The notes under the pieces were generated by a model. The model made no database searches and was not told the DNA's origin. It saw only the letters and a list, made by a program, of their open reading frames with translations. From Ligula intestinalis (Eukaryota; Platyhelminthes; Cestoda; Diphyllobothriidea; Diphyllobothriidae), in the NCBI GenBank assembly GCA_036362985.1, contig JAYGXS010000001.1:34953885-35017884 (forward strand): a stretch of 64,000 bases of DNA. The letters are read 5' to 3'. Within the stretch, counting starts at the first letter, position 1; each line of letters opens with the position of its first letter. The position numbers and the translations under genes were made by a program. Below, piece after piece: positions 24,840 to 37,084 of this stretch.

Positions 24840-26644
24840 TTTCGTTATTAAGTTTAATAATGGTTATGTAATGTGCCGCATCACTTACATTTTGCCAGTG
24901 CTTTTTTACAAAATGTAGAAACAAAAACAGATGATGACAATCTCACCGAAGTAATTTGTCCTTCGGATGTTAATTGTCACTAGGTGGCCGAGCATCAGCC
25001 TCTGAAAAATGTAACCATTGAAACCTTAGGTGACCGCTGACAACTTTTGTCATTGTTGATTCAAGTCTGGGCGAGGATCAACTCTGCCCAACAAGCGGAT
25101 CGAAAGCTGAGAGGTATATTCGACCAAACAGGTTCTGTATTACTTGAATAGATGCTCTTTCATCATGCTGTAGGTGACTGCGACAATTGGTAGGCCGGAC
25201 TGAAGTGCAGCGTTAAATTTCGCCCTTGTGTTTTTGGTTCGTCCTGTCCTGGGGTAGTAAGCCACCCGGGGTGGTCCGATCATCTCGGCCATCACTCGAC
25301 ACACAGTCGAGTGTTCGCCGCACCCCTCCTTCTAGTGCTGCCTATTCACGCACTTATGGCCATGCCTGCGGTTAAGTGCTGTTTTATGAAGCCAGCACAC
25401 GGCACCTCCACAGAACAGTTTCGTTCTATTCTCGCCTGTGCGGGACCTCCAGCAGCGGAAGGAGAGACTGCAGAGACTGGCATTAGTAAATGGTTTCCAA
25501 CTGCTAGCATGCTTACTGGCACAAAGTACACGCGCATCTGATCCAGAGATATAGCGGGAATGGAAAATGTCAGTCAGAAACGGCTGCGTTAGCAATTCCA
25601 TTCATACATCGCAAAACGAATTCTAGTCCGAGGAAGCAATCTGAGCGCGTGAATCATGCCTAATGCGAGAAGAATTTTGACTGAAACGTCTTCAAATCAC
25701 TGCGGCCAATGGAAAAAAGCCTAAACTACTATAGTCAGGTGGATATTACTCGAGCAAAGTTAACTGATATAGTTAAAGTATAGTGTTGTTTAGGAGAACG
25801 TCCGAATATTAGCAAAAAATAAAATCGCAGTTTAATCTTCTTTCAGTTCAACAACTAACGGTTGAAAGCATTCATATACCAACATTACCCTCATTTCTGG
25901 TCTTGATACCGCATGACTACTCGTCACAGCATCCGCACACACATAAAGGGGTCATTTTGAACAAAGACTTTGGTGGTGTTACGTCTTAATAAATTCCATC
26001 TACGTATCCTATATCCAAGAAAATGCACAAAAATCAGTGAATATACCATTAACAGCCACAGTCCCCGAACTGTGATAGTACGTGTGTGAATGGAATTGAA
26101 AATACAATCTGTAACGGCTAAGAACATGTTTGATAGTTAGGTACTTTTGCACAGACAATCAAAAATGAAGTTGAGTATTGAAAGTAAAAACTTGAAGACG
26201 TTAGTATCTCCTGCCTTCGTATAAAGAGGAGTAAATTTCAGTCTTTTCAACCGCGGTCGTTAATTCGACATTTCTACTAATTTTTGGACGAATCTGTCTA
26301 TTGTATTCACATAATTGCTAGTCTAGGATCCAGTGCCAACTTCCAGCAGTTTTTTCTCAAATTCTATGCAATGAAATTAAAACATTTTCTGTAATAGACT
26401 TAAAAGCATTATGAAATCCCCCAAAAGTATTATGCCACTGGCATTTAAATGAGGAAGTTCGCAGTTCACGTGTTTATTGACTTCATTCGTCAAGTGTAGC
26501 ATAGGAAAATGCGAACGATTTTAAAAGCCCTTTCAAGATTAACAACAACGAAATGTCAGTCTTACCACTAAAGCCTCTAGATACTTGTTCGTTAGGCAGT
26601 GTGGGAAGCCTTGCATCGAAAAGGGTGCATTGGTCTGTTTTTTA
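24840..26644. other. Intergenic; GC-richer block 25020-25610
   Basis: The block at 25020-25610 is richer in G+C and CpG and carries overlapping frames on both strands (for example 25311-25541 plus, 25332-25601 minus). None has a recognisable domain. It includes a small palindrome, ctcgacacacagtcgag, near 25296. I take it for a decayed repeat of unknown class. The rest is AT-rich and featureless. Confidence 0.4.
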
Positions 26645-27118
26645 TAAAGGGTCAACTAAAGGGTGTTAACAGTTCCATTCTAGCGCATCTGGTAGACTCT
26701 GACCATCGCGTGGATGCCAAAGAGGCCTTCCGAGTTATCTACGAGGTACCCTCAAGCTACTCAAAATTTCTTGGACAGCGTCTCCTGGCTACGGCAGAAG
26801 CGGCCGCAATCAGGCTACGCCAACCCATCCTTTGCGCCCAAAAGAATTTCGTTGCGGCACCACAGTTACCATGGTCAAAAGCTGCTAATCCAACAGCCAG
26901 CGGCTTAACACCTCAACCGACTACCAGCTCCCCCTAACGCGGCGCAAAAATTTTGACCCCGTTTTGACCTCCCCCCTATTCCCCCTCCCCTGACAACCAT
27001 CCTTCCTTTTTTTCTACTAACCCGCATAGTCAATTTACTTAATTACCCTATAAATATAAAGGCCTGATGAGAATTATCGAAAACAAACGTATGTTCGCCA
27101 ATTCATCTTCTGAATTTT
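26599..27118 (+). pseudogene. Penelope-like element family B, 5'-truncated GIY-YIG end and 3' tail (left copy)
   Basis: From about 26645 the frame encodes the last part of a GIY-YIG protein (GQLKGVNSSILAHLVDSDHR, then KEAFRVIYEVPSSYSK and a Pro/Ser/Thr-rich end), stopping at 26937. The upstream 15 codons are unrelated, so the element is 5'-truncated inside the nuclease domain and lacks the GIY and YIG motifs. A 3' untranslated region follows, with a C-rich tract and then GGCCTGATGAGAATTATCG at 27061, a tail shared with the other family B copies. It is nearly identical (about six differences in a 260-base comparison) to the inverted copy at 29850-30318. 5' truncation is usual for target-primed retroelements. 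Confidence 0.75.
27061..27085 (+). ncRNA. Hammerhead-like core at Penelope family B tail
   Basis: CTGATGA at 27063-27069 is followed 8 bases later by GAAAAC, the order of the two conserved boxes of a hammerhead ribozyme, and the motif lies at the 3' end of a Penelope-like copy. Hammerhead motifs are known from Penelope-like elements. The stem II region here could form only about two pairs, so it is either very minimal or decayed. The inverted copy near 29885-29906 has the first box changed to CTGATTA. Confidence 0.3.
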
Positions 27119-27137
27119 ACTTGATCGTCAACATTAT

Positions 27138-27446
27138 TTGCGCAGCAGACATGTCTGGCAGGCACACTTGAACTATTTAGCTCCATTAGCCACTGCATCA
27201 TATCTAGCGTCCGGTCTTATTGGCTTGTATGCCAAAGGGTCTGAAAGGGCAACCAAAGAGAAAGACAGTGCTTTGGGCGGAACGCAAGGCTTTTACTATA
27301 TACCAATTCACGCACAATTCACCCGGTACTGCGTCCAACCTGCCGTGAGGGAGCTTTTAAGACTGAGCCGCCCTTTATCTTCTCTTCCTCCTTCACCTGT
27401 GAATTGTCTTACATATACGTCAGTTGGCCTACTTCATCAATTATAA
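27138..27446 (+). CDS. Unrecognised 102-codon open frame
   Basis: The frame starts 20 bases after the end of the left Penelope copy and lies in a GC-richer patch (27130-27430). The predicted peptide has no domain, signal peptide or repeat that I can identify. A C-terminal Ser/Pro-rich stretch (SRPLSSLPPSPVN) is the only compositional feature. No paralogue was seen elsewhere in the window. It could be an exon, another decayed repeat or chance; I favour a decayed repeat because GC-rich islands in this window are usually repeats. Confidence 0.15.
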   Translation: MRSRHVWQAHLNYLAPLATASYLASGLIGLYAKGSERATKEKDSALGGTQGFYYIPIHAQFTRYCVQPAVRELLRLSRPLSSLPPSPVNCLTYTSVGLLHQL

Positions 27447-28194
27447 ACGGATTTCTATCCCCCTTTGTTTATTTGAGTGACAATGAGGTGATAAGTTCAC
27501 GACGATAGCATTGTTTTGAAAGCAGTCCAATTTGGCCTTAAGTTGAAGAATTTTCCATGGTCATTTATCCACGATGTCGACAATTGCAGTCATTGATGAT
27601 GATGGATTGCTTTTTATTTCACGTTTTTCTGCAATTATGTGCCTAAATTCATTCCTTATAAGTGGACGATGTTTTTGCTGAAAATTTTGAAGTGATGTTT
27701 TAAAAATAAAACGTACCTCTCTCTCACAAACTTAGCAAGAATCGATGGACGAAATATCATACTTCTGTTCGGTGTATAATAAACTATTTTCGACTGAACT
27801 CATGTTTGCTTTTTATGGAAAAAAATTAACGATTTGCAGATGTGTTGCATTAAAGTCGAATTTGGTGTTTGTTTATTGAAAATAATGCATTATACAATAC
27901 CTGGCTTCACTAAATTTTCCAGTTACAGATATTTATAACAGAACATCTATTTCACGTTTGTTGAAAACTCATGCAGACGTGCTGAGCCTGTCAAAATCAA
28001 ATAGAAGTATCCGAGTATAAAAACATCGCAGTTTGTCAAAAATGTCCCATTTTTTAGAAATAATGTACTCTCGTCTGCTGCCCTGTCAGCAAAGTGAAAT
28101 ACGAAAAATAACACAAATTTATGTACTTATATCAATCATTTTTTTCCACTTACAAAGTGATGCATGAAGCCCTCTTGGTACTATACAGTACTCG
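27447..28194. other. Intergenic between left Penelope copy and family X copy B
   Basis: AT-rich. It may contain the outer, poorly conserved part of family X (aagtggacgatg near 27661 recalls aagtggacggcg near 21520), but I cannot align it with confidence. Confidence 0.3.
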
Positions 28195-29760
28195 CCACAG
28201 ACCATACAATTTTCATAACTTTGTATAATTTTGATCATTACTCGAATACCAATGTGAATGCATTTAGGAAGATTTAGAAGTAATAATGAACTGAATCAGG
28301 CATATAAGGTATTTAAAAGATCTACAGGAATTACTAATTGATTGTAAAGAAAAATAAAATTTTCTCAATCATCCCGTGATTTTGAAGACGTAATAAATAG
28401 CTATAGATAAAAACAATAAAGTAAGATATTGTGTTGGATTGAAAACTTAAAGCAACAACTTTCTATGTAAAGAAAGAATCTTTCTTTAGTCAAGGCAGTC
28501 TGTTAACGTATCTCTTACTGGGTAAGTATTTATTGCATAGCATCAACAAAAGTGTGTCCTAATTTTTCCTTGTTTTTACTGTCTTCTTTGATAAATTTAT
28601 TTATTCTGTATTTGTTCGATGTTTACACCAGAACATTTTTAATAAGATAGATATAAAGAGCATATACCGAAATAATGTGTTTTTCGACATTAGTTTTAAT
28701 GAAGATTGCAACGTTTTTGATATGCAGAAATGTCTCAAAACGGCAAAACACATTGTCGAGTGTTAATCATTTCCGCACTGGGGTTGTGAAACTACAGTTC
28801 CCAAGATTGATAAAAAAATTTCCATAAAAGGTTACCTCTTAGAAATTTCTTAGTTTAGATATTTGGCTGACAAACTCCTGCATATATTCAGACTTTTTAT
28901 TGTAATGTCACAAAGAAATTTGATACTTTTGAGAATTTATTTAAGTTTCCTGAAGATAAAAAATTTAATTTTACTGGAACTGAAAGAACTTTCTATTCTC
29001 TTTATAATGGATTACATTCCGCATAAGAAGATTAATTCCACATTCAGTTATTAACTAGTGATTTTAAAAAACTGGCCATCTACATTGCCATTTTCGGAAC
29101 AACTTATTATTCATTCGTCTGTTTCGTATCTAAATAAAGCAAACGGGGATTTTAAAGTATACAAAACTACATTACTTCACGAATTACATCCACTATGGGC
29201 ATCATTGTCTTAAATTAGCGAGAACATGTTAGACATTTGGTTTTTATTGAGGGACATTTGACGTTTATTGGTGCATTGAAACAAATACTCTTCTGTTATT
29301 GTATTTCGTGCGAAAAAATTCACAGAATAGCTAAGCAATATTTTTAAAAATACAAACCGTCAATGTTACTGCAAGCAAATTTGGTCCCTATAACTTGGCT
29401 TCACGTCAATCTGTAAAATTTTGGATAAACTTATCAAGTTATGGAAGGGATATCTTCTTTACCTATTTTACTTATTTTGCAGTTCCTTCCTAGTATAATC
29501 AACATTTTACTGTAGTTTGGTTCTCTTTTTCGAAATAGCATGGGAAATTCCTTCCATATGAGACTGCTCCCAATTTCCCCAAAACTAATGGCCATTTCTC
29601 TTAATGAACCTAACTTAAATGACGATTTAACTAAGAAGAAGGCTTTCAGAGCATTCAATAAACTGAATGAATCAAAATAGTGTTATTAAATGTGCGCAAA
29701 TGTACCAGGTTAAATTTCATTAGGAACGTTGCATGGTCATTGGCGACTACTATATCATGA
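28195..29760 (+). repeat. Family X dispersed repeat, copy B
   Basis: This is the same-strand relative of 21870-23305. Landmarks include 'accaatgtgaatgcatttagg', 'tttggtttttattgagggac', 'cccaaaactaatgg' and 'gttgcatggtcattggcgac'. It keeps the roughly 115-base segment around 29080-29190 (tggccatctacattgcca..tctgtttcgt) that copy A lacks. It is the most diverged of the three copies. It lies wholly between the two inverted Penelope family B copies. Confidence 0.7.
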
Positions 29761-29849
29761 TAGTTGCCATATTAAGAGCATATAAGTACTTAATTCCTAA
29801 GTATAGGGTGAACAACTACAGATTTATTTTTGCGAAAATTCCCATTGAA

Positions 29850-30770
29850 AAATTCAGAAGATGAATTGGCGAATATACGTTTGTTTTCGATAATTCTAAT
29901 CAGGCCTTTATATTTATAGGGTAATTAAGTAAATTGACTATGCGGGTTAGTAGAAAAAAAGGAAGGATGGTTGTCAGGGGAGGGGGAATAGGGGGGGGGG
30001 TCAAAACGGGGTCAAAATTTTTGCGCCGCGTTAGGGGGAGCTGGTAGTCGGTTGAGGTGTTAAGCCGCTGGCTGTTGGATTAGCAGCTTTTGACCATGGT
30101 AACTGTGGTGCCGCGACGAAATTCTTTTGGGCGCAAAGGATGGGTCGGCGTAGCCTGATTGCGGCCGCTTCTGCCGTAGCCAAGAGACGCTGTCCAAGAA
30201 CTTTTGAGTAGCTTGAGGGTACCTTTTAGATAACTCGGAAGGCCTCTTTGGCATCCACGCGATGGTCAGAGTCAACCAGATGCGCTAGAATGGAACTGTT
30301 AACACCCTTAAGTTGACCCTTTCCTAACCATGCTGGGATGTGTTCTCGGACTCTTTTGGACAAACGCCGACTCGTGCGACCAATGTATCCCGCCCCACAG
30401 GAACAGGTAAATGAATATATGCACATGGATGTGGTCTGGGCTGGCAATTTGTCCTTGATCTCTCCGTATAGGATGGGAGCGGTGGAGAAGAGTACGTGGG
30501 CGTTGGCTGCTGGGAAGGTGGTTGCTACAGCTTGACTCAGGCGCCTCCTTAGAAGTTCGCTTAAATCAAGTAAAAGACACAAATACGTACATAACATGTG
30601 CGCTCGACATGCTGCCACTCTCCTCTGTCATGGGCCAGTAAATACGGTGAACAGACTCAAGACTGTAAAGGGGTAGGGAAGTTATCATCAGAATTTCTGG
30701 CGCGTAAGCCATTATGAAGCATTCTTAGCTTGAGGAAGGTCATATTTTTCGAAATTATTGCTAATGAAAG
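29850..30770 (-). mobile_element. Penelope-like element family B, right copy (inverted)
   Basis: The minus-strand element begins near 30770 with linker-type sequence (LRMLHNG followed by a one-base shift into a YAPEI-like reading), runs through the GIY-YIG coding region and a 3' untranslated region with a G-run (plus strand 29991-30000), and ends at the tail shared with 27061-27118. Sequence beyond both 3' ends differs, so about 29850 is the true 3' boundary. The upstream reverse transcriptase is absent, meaning that the copy is 5'-truncated. Confidence 0.75.
30031..30618 (-). pseudogene. GIY-YIG endonuclease domain of Penelope-like family B
   Basis: This is the best-preserved nuclease in the window. 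The minus-strand frame opens at 30618 and reads through LSELLRRRLSQAVATTFPAA, then MCIYSFTCSCGAGYIGRTSR with RRLSKRVREH and further downstream SSILAHLVDSDHR. CIYSFTCSCGAGYIG carries the two halves of a GIY-YIG site, and the Arg of R-x-x-EH is present. A TAA at 30226-30228 interrupts it after KEAFRVI, where the left copy reads TAC. Beyond the stop the frame stays intact to TAG/TAA-equivalent position 30031. This domain cleaves DNA for retrotransposition in Penelope-like elements. Without the reverse transcriptase and with the stop it is a pseudogene. Confidence 0.8.
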
Positions 30771-30860
30771 TACACCTGGAGACAAGCATGATGGACAAAA
30801 TGGTCGAAAAATAAGCCCAACCTAAACGTTGAGCAGTAAACGTGGCATGCGAAACTGCGA

Positions 30861-31230
30861 AAATCATTAACAAGAAACGTTTTTCTATGCTCTTTTGAGC
30901 ATAATTAGGAAATTACTGTGGGGATTTGGTTGCTGATTATTAAAATTAGACAAAACGACGAATAAGGCCCAGAGGGAGGAATTCGCCGCAATAACGCAAC
31001 ATGCCAGTTATAACTTTCTGATAAAAATCATTAACATGAGGCGTTTTTCTATGTCTCTGTGAGCACAATTAGGCAGTAAGTGAGGAGATGTAGTTGCTGT
31101 GTTGATAAGTTACTTAAGACAAGCCTACAACTAAGACCCAGGTAGATATGTGTGGGAGAAATGCGCCGCAATAACAAACCATTCCAGTTATAATTTTCGA
31201 AAAATGTTATCGACATACAGTTTTGGTGGC
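30861..31230. repeat. Diverged tandem repeat, unit about 165-177 bp
   Basis: Units start at 30861 (aaatcattaacaagaaacg), 31025 (aaatcattaacatgaggcg) and 31202 (aaatgttatcgacatacag). The first two share 'cgtttttctatg..ctctgtgagca.aattagg' and end in blocks such as 'cgccgcaataac..ccagttataa.ttt'. The third is cut after about 20 bases. It directly follows the right Penelope copy. No coding content was seen. Confidence 0.6.
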
Positions 31231-34200
31231 AATCCAGCTCGGTCAGTAGCAAATCTGGTAACCAGCAACAGGCACTATCAGTAATAAATTTTTAATTGGT
31301 TTCGTTAAGGATGCTTTCGATCCCAGTGGCATTTAGGCGGGGATGCCTTAATTTTTAAAGAAAACTTCTGCTCTCTCTAGCTCAATACCTTTAAAATCAA
31401 AGATACGTTTTTGGATAACAGCCAGTCTGTTCACCGGTGACTTATGGTCACCTCTCATTCCCACAAACAGCCCCGGTCCCTGACACATTATTCGCGCCCG
31501 TCAGAAGTAATTTCCTCGATGTTCGGCCACCTTCTAGCTCCCAGTTTAAACGATGTGATTTTGGATGGTGAGATTACATGGAACAGTCGCCGGTCGGTTG
31601 CTCGTTTCCTTCTGTCCTTTCAGGTCCAACCCGGTTCCATCGAGACCAATCATGTGTTGTCTAAAGAACATGAGTTCAACTAAAAGATTACAAAATTTTA
31701 AATATCTAGAGGACTGACTTATGTTGACAGATTAGCCAGAGGTAATTGGAAGCTATTTTTCATTCGTCAGTATGCTCCTACACCATTGCCTGATGCAATC
31801 TGACTGTCTTCATGGAACTCGAGGTTGATCCTTTAGAAACAATTCCGCAGGCTTGATTCGGAGACTTTAACTGTGTCATTAAATTCTTTTTAATCGCCCA
31901 CACCGTATTCCTTTGTTTCAGAATGCAAACTGACCGGCATGCACCTACTTCTACGTGAACAAACATTTCAATTGCAATTGAACGAATCAAAATTGCAGTA
32001 AAGGTCGTAAAATGTTTGCGGCATTTCCTGTCCGCTTATTACCTGCGCTGTTTTCGCTTGTTTGTACTTGTTCACCCATATTACAGTCTCCGTGACGACT
32101 TTCCGAATAAAGTCAGAAAAATTGCGTAAAAGCGTACATAAATCTGTTCACATTTCCCTCAGTAGTGGTTGCTATTTAGTGGCTGCCTATTCCTTATTTT
32201 CTGCGACCATTTTGGAGGTTGTTAGCTCTTGAACCCAAAAGATCCGAGAGACAGATAGGACATACGCTAGTGATGGATACAAAGCAGCAGAGAACAAAGG
32301 GTGGCCAATTTGCGAATAAGTTGTTTACTCAGCTGCATCGGCTACCTCATTCTCTCTTGCGCTTATCGACCAAAAGTAATAGCAAAACACAACTCAGTAC
32401 GTGTGCCCATCGAGAATGCATGCACGACCGAAGATGTGATTCGTTCGCGTGCTCCCTGATAAGCCGGTAGCCACGCGGTATTTTTGATGGAAGACTCATC
32501 ACGCGATTGCAACCTTTCCTATAGTATATCCGCAACTGGGTCAGAGGAAGACACGATTGCCTGACCAAGAAGTTATTGGGTCTGACGTTTTGGATTCTCA
32601 CTTGCACTCATTATCCGAGACAATTTTTGATAAGGATAGTGGGACAAAATGTGCAGTATTCTGAGTAACCACAGCAACCATCCCGTCTCGCACAAACGTA
32701 GCTGCATGCGAACGCTGTATCGCCGAGTAGAAACCCACTGCAGCAAAACCAACCAAGGTCCAGTTCCTGTGAAAAAATTTCACAATGAATGGATATCCTG
32801 GCACATTCATTGCAACATGCAGGCGAGGGGCTCAACGAGAGCAGCCAACGTAGCAGCCAGAACCAACACTCTGCCGACCACTAGTTTATATGGCTGGTGT
32901 ATCCGAAGAATCCGCTCGACTGGTTAGCAAAGTCGGGATTGGGGCCGCTCACTGACCGAGAGCAACAATCCGCAGGCACCTCATGAAACCCAAAGACCCA
33001 GTGCCCGTTAACCAAAAATCCTGTGTCATTTACCCATCGACTGTCTTTGTAGCCAGGCCAATTATTTTGTTGAAACCGGCAAACGGGTTCTCAAGAGACC
33101 GCACAAAATCGCCGTGCGACGGAAGGACAATCTTTCCTTGGTAGCCGCTCACGCCTCCACGCCAGAGCCTGGCTTCTACTTCGAAAGCGTGTGAATACTG
33201 GGTCAGTCAGAAGATCGAAATGCATGTCTGCTGCAGGAAGCATGGAACGTATTTGCGGATTAAAATAGTAAGCATATCGATCTGCCGGACGCCTATCTGG
33301 TGTTGTGCCAACAAATCGATGGCAGAGCTCAAGGTCATTCCCGACAGGGCTTATTAAAATATGCAGTGAGCCGTACACTTTTTATGCCTTGTCAAAGGGC
33401 TCGTCTGACCATTCAAAACGCCCGGCAAATAAACAACTGGTTCCAAAGAACGCCTTTCTGTCTTATATCCAATTACCTGGGTCTCGCATATTTTCCACAA
33501 TTTAGAGGTCAGTATTTAAAAGAGGCGGCTGCCACGCAATCACATGTCTACGTCACCGTCAGCATTCACATTCATCGCTGCGGAAAGATAAAAGTTAATG
33601 CAATGATGGATTGTGAGTGCACACTATAGCCTTCAATGGCTGTGAGTCCACCACGGATGTTCAGTCTTGGTTTGAAGAGGCCTCGGTGAATTGGCTCCCT
33701 GCCAACCTGGCTGTTGGTCACCCGCACCTCTGCCGCGTGGTTAGTAATTTTGTCCATGCAAATCGCAGCACAGCCAATGATGGTGGAAGGTGACTAGGCC
33801 TTTTACTTGACTGAGAGAGGCGAACCACGACACAAGCAGTCTACGACGCACGCAGTTGCTATCTGTTGTGAGAGTTTCCGCTTGACGGGTGGGTTAGGCC
33901 CCGTCAAATGAGCCCCGATCTGAGAGATAGTTTCCTTCTGACTCACCACAGCTAAATGTTTGGCACTTACTGGCATTTCATCATCCCCACCTTCTTTTTC
34001 TTATATCCTTCGCCACTTAGGCAAACCTGGAATGCAGACATTCACCTCTATTAGTTTCTATCAGAAAGCTGCTCAGTTGATTGGCTCAAAATTCCGACAG
34101 TGTTCAGGCATAAATATGCTCTGGAGGGGATCAATCAGCGGCCATCAAGGAAAGTTAGCCTCTTACGTCTGACAGAAATTTCACCCGCAAGCATTTGCCT

Positions 34201-35238
34201 TTGGATCTATTTACCGGTCCCATCAACGAAAATAGCTTTACAGATGTTGCACTAAAACAGGTGGCTTATACCAGAATTGTGGCTTGCGAACAGTGGATCA
34301 CTTTAATGCCTGTACTCTTTGTAAACTATTGTTTTTGCCGTGAGTCCAACTCCAGTCCCACCTCTACTCATGGGTTAAAAAGACACTTAAAGCACAATAG
34401 TAGTTATCCAGTTACTTTCACCTTTCACTTTCTCTGTTTAGCTCTTCATCAGCCTTTCCCGACAAATCTGTCGGGCTATTTGCTTGGTTTAGAAAGCTTC
34501 CGGAGATATCTTACTCTGGTAAGTTTGACGTCTGGTTTGCTGTAGTAGTCTTCTAGCCAGTGAATGAGCTTTCTTGACCACTTTCATCTTTTTGCGATGA
34601 AGTGGATTCTCCAAAAAATTGACGCCGGGAGTGTCGGACCGCCATCTGTCAACACTTATTTTGAGTGTTCCGAAACGTTTTCTGTGGATAGAGTATTATA
34701 GGAACCACCAGGAACAGGCTGTTAGTGTTCGATTTTTAGCAGAGTACCTAGAAAGGTTGAGCGAAGAATGTACGCCAACCCCTCAATGAATTTACTTTCA
34801 GTAAGTCTGCCAAACTTACAATTTTCCTTCACAGCATGCAGGAGTTGCTGTACAACATGCTTTGTGACACAGGCTTATCGGTGTACATTTTGGTTGTTCG
34901 TTCAGACTAATATTGAAGGTAAAAATTCATTTTGAAACATGCTTGAAACGTTTTCGATAGAGCTTGCGGAAATCTTTGTCGGCTTAAGCACGCTGTTCTC
35001 CAGATAGGCCTTCCATAGATTCAAGGGTAGAAGACCGCGCAATCAAGACGAAAGCAAACCCCCCGCATCGCTTCGATATTTCATATTGCTATACTGGGAT
35101 TTACCACAAAGGAACAATTGATTGTCTTTGTTTTTCTGGTTCGTGAATACATGGAAATTGGCCCTACTGCATCGACCAAACCCCCAATTAATTCTGAGCA
35201 ATCCTAGCTGAAATGAAATACTTAAAGTACCATTATAT
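31231..35238. other. Intergenic; GC-richer zone 32200-33900
   Basis: The zone at 32200-33900 has higher G+C and many overlapping frames on both strands (32219-32470 plus, 32347-32607 minus, 33091-33378 minus, 33300-33629 plus). No protease, reverse transcriptase, RNase H, integrase or GIY-YIG signature was found in any frame that I read. A 116-codon plus frame at 34195-34545 is likewise unrecognised. This may be one or more old elements whose coding part is gone. Confidence 0.4.
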
Positions 35239-35845
35239 TCGAAGATTGCGTAATCAGCAGAATTTAATGGAACTATAAATTTCGCGAGTGCTCATCAGCT
35301 GCGTCCTCTTGCTGCATAAAGTGAGTAACGAATGACAGAATACAAAAATTTAATTCATACAGACGAGGTCATAGAAACAAGTCAGGAGCATATGACTCCC
35401 TATTCATCCATTACCGAACACATTTTGGATACGAGACATTCTAGAGACCCTAAAACATTCTTCCGTGTAATTTTTCGGGCATGAACAACTCGCACATTGC
35501 AGCCTGTATACGATGGTCAGACCCCGACCTATGTAACCAGCTGGTGCATGGTGTGAACCTTGCTTTGCCCTGATAACATTCGGCTTCCTGATTCACACCT
35601 TCCCGTGCCCACATTTTTGCTTTAATTTTTTTTCCTCTATCCCACTGTCCACAGTGATTCACTTGCTTTCGTTACTAATTCGCGTAATTAGCCCAGTTAA
35701 CTAAGTGACCATCCTAATCTGAGCTCTTCTGTATGAATTCAATTGCTGTATTCTGTCACTTGTTATTCAGCAAGAAGATGCAGCTGAAGAGCACCCACGA
35801 AATTTATGGTTCCATTAAATTATGCTATATACGCAATCTTCAAAT
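35239..35845. mobile_element. Fold-back element with about 125-bp inverted arms
   Basis: The left arm, 35239-35371 (gaagattgcg..tttaatggaactataaattt, later ctcatcagctgcgtcctctt and gacagaatac), is the imperfect reverse complement of the right arm, 35721-35847. The interior of about 350 bases has only a 70-codon minus frame (35450-35662) with no recognisable domain. I could not settle a target-site duplication. Long arms with a short non-coding core fit a fold-back or large MITE-type DNA element. Confidence 0.7.
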
Positions 35846-35847
35846 TT

Positions 35848-37084
35848 AAATCTGGAAAAAGATGCTTCAAATAACATTATGTTATTACAATCTAAACATT
35901 TTTGTAAGAAATCATGGAAATACTTAAATGCGAAAAATCATTGCATTTGAGCAAACTCCATTTATGGTCGTATATAAAGCTTGTCTTTGCAAAAAGCCGA
36001 ATAAGTTAACCAGCATAGGTAGAACAGCATCTAAAAATTAAAGTTTGCTCAAGTCACACTTAAATGCGTTGAACAAATTCGTGTAAAATTATGTGTATCA
36101 TTTAGTCAACTGCCTAGTTAGAGTATAGCGATAAAACATGGAAAATGAAGTGCCTGCAGCAATGCAGGTGAGCTTTTGCTACATTTTGCAAGACACAGGT
36201 CCCGTTAAGTTCTGCGGTTAGGGTTGAACAAAAATGTTTGGCTAACGCTAGGGTTCAGTATACCACGAACAGAAATCAATTTCTAAGGAAATTAGAAAAA
36301 TGAGCTCCTCCACAGTCAAATTAATGTGCGCTCTTTGGTGACGTTGTTTAATATACTCGGGAATACGTTGCAGCCTTCAGGCCTCTTTATCAACAGCCAA
36401 CGTGTTAGGTTCTGTATTCTATGTGTCTATGGCAACCTTCAAAATTAAATATTCACTTAAACTATTTTCTAATTTAGTGCGTTGTTGAGTGGCTTCTCTG
36501 GTGTAATAACCTGCTCAGTCCATATTTGTGGACTCATCCAAACAAAAAGCCTCATCACCGAACAAATGGGCATCCCAAAAGAAGGCTGACAAAGAATACG
36601 TTCTTTGTCACTGGTGAGATATATACTAAATACTTATCTCCTTTAAGATATCTTCATAGATCATTTTACTGATGACTGTCAACATGCTGCAGCTTCTTCA
36701 GCGCAAAGAACAGAAAATTGTCTAAATATAGGGAAACATGTCATTTTGGCCATACGTGCAAGAATGTTTCCTGATAAACCTTCACAGACATGTTTTGTGG
36801 GAAAAATAGTTATTTATTTCAAGTGGGCTAGACGTAAACGTAAAATGGGCGACCTTTCAGGCGACACGCAAATTATAACCTAATTTTACTTCATCCTTTT
36901 TTACACAACGTTCAGCTATCACAACATGCTAACTTCGTTTCATCCAAGGATTTCATTTTGAGCTCTCGGAGCAATCAGCTAGCGTCCAATACTCATGCAG
37001 ACATTAAAACGTTGGAAGTTACAACATTGAATGATCATAAGAAGCTGAACTCGAGTCCGAAATTATGCAACCTTGCGGTTGCGC
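35848..37084. other. Intergenic, nothing recognised
   Basis: AT-rich, with no open frame above about 60 codons and no repeat relationship that I noticed. Confidence 0.4.

Noticed and set aside
30060..30275. 71-codon minus frame beside the GIY-YIG pseudogene
   Set aside because: It is the out-of-phase shadow of the true nuclease reading; the same shadow occurs at 26714-26908 in the left copy.
32219..33757. Possible retroelement coding region on either strand
   Set aside because: I read the frames for protease, reverse transcriptase, RNase H, integrase and GIY-YIG motifs and found none.
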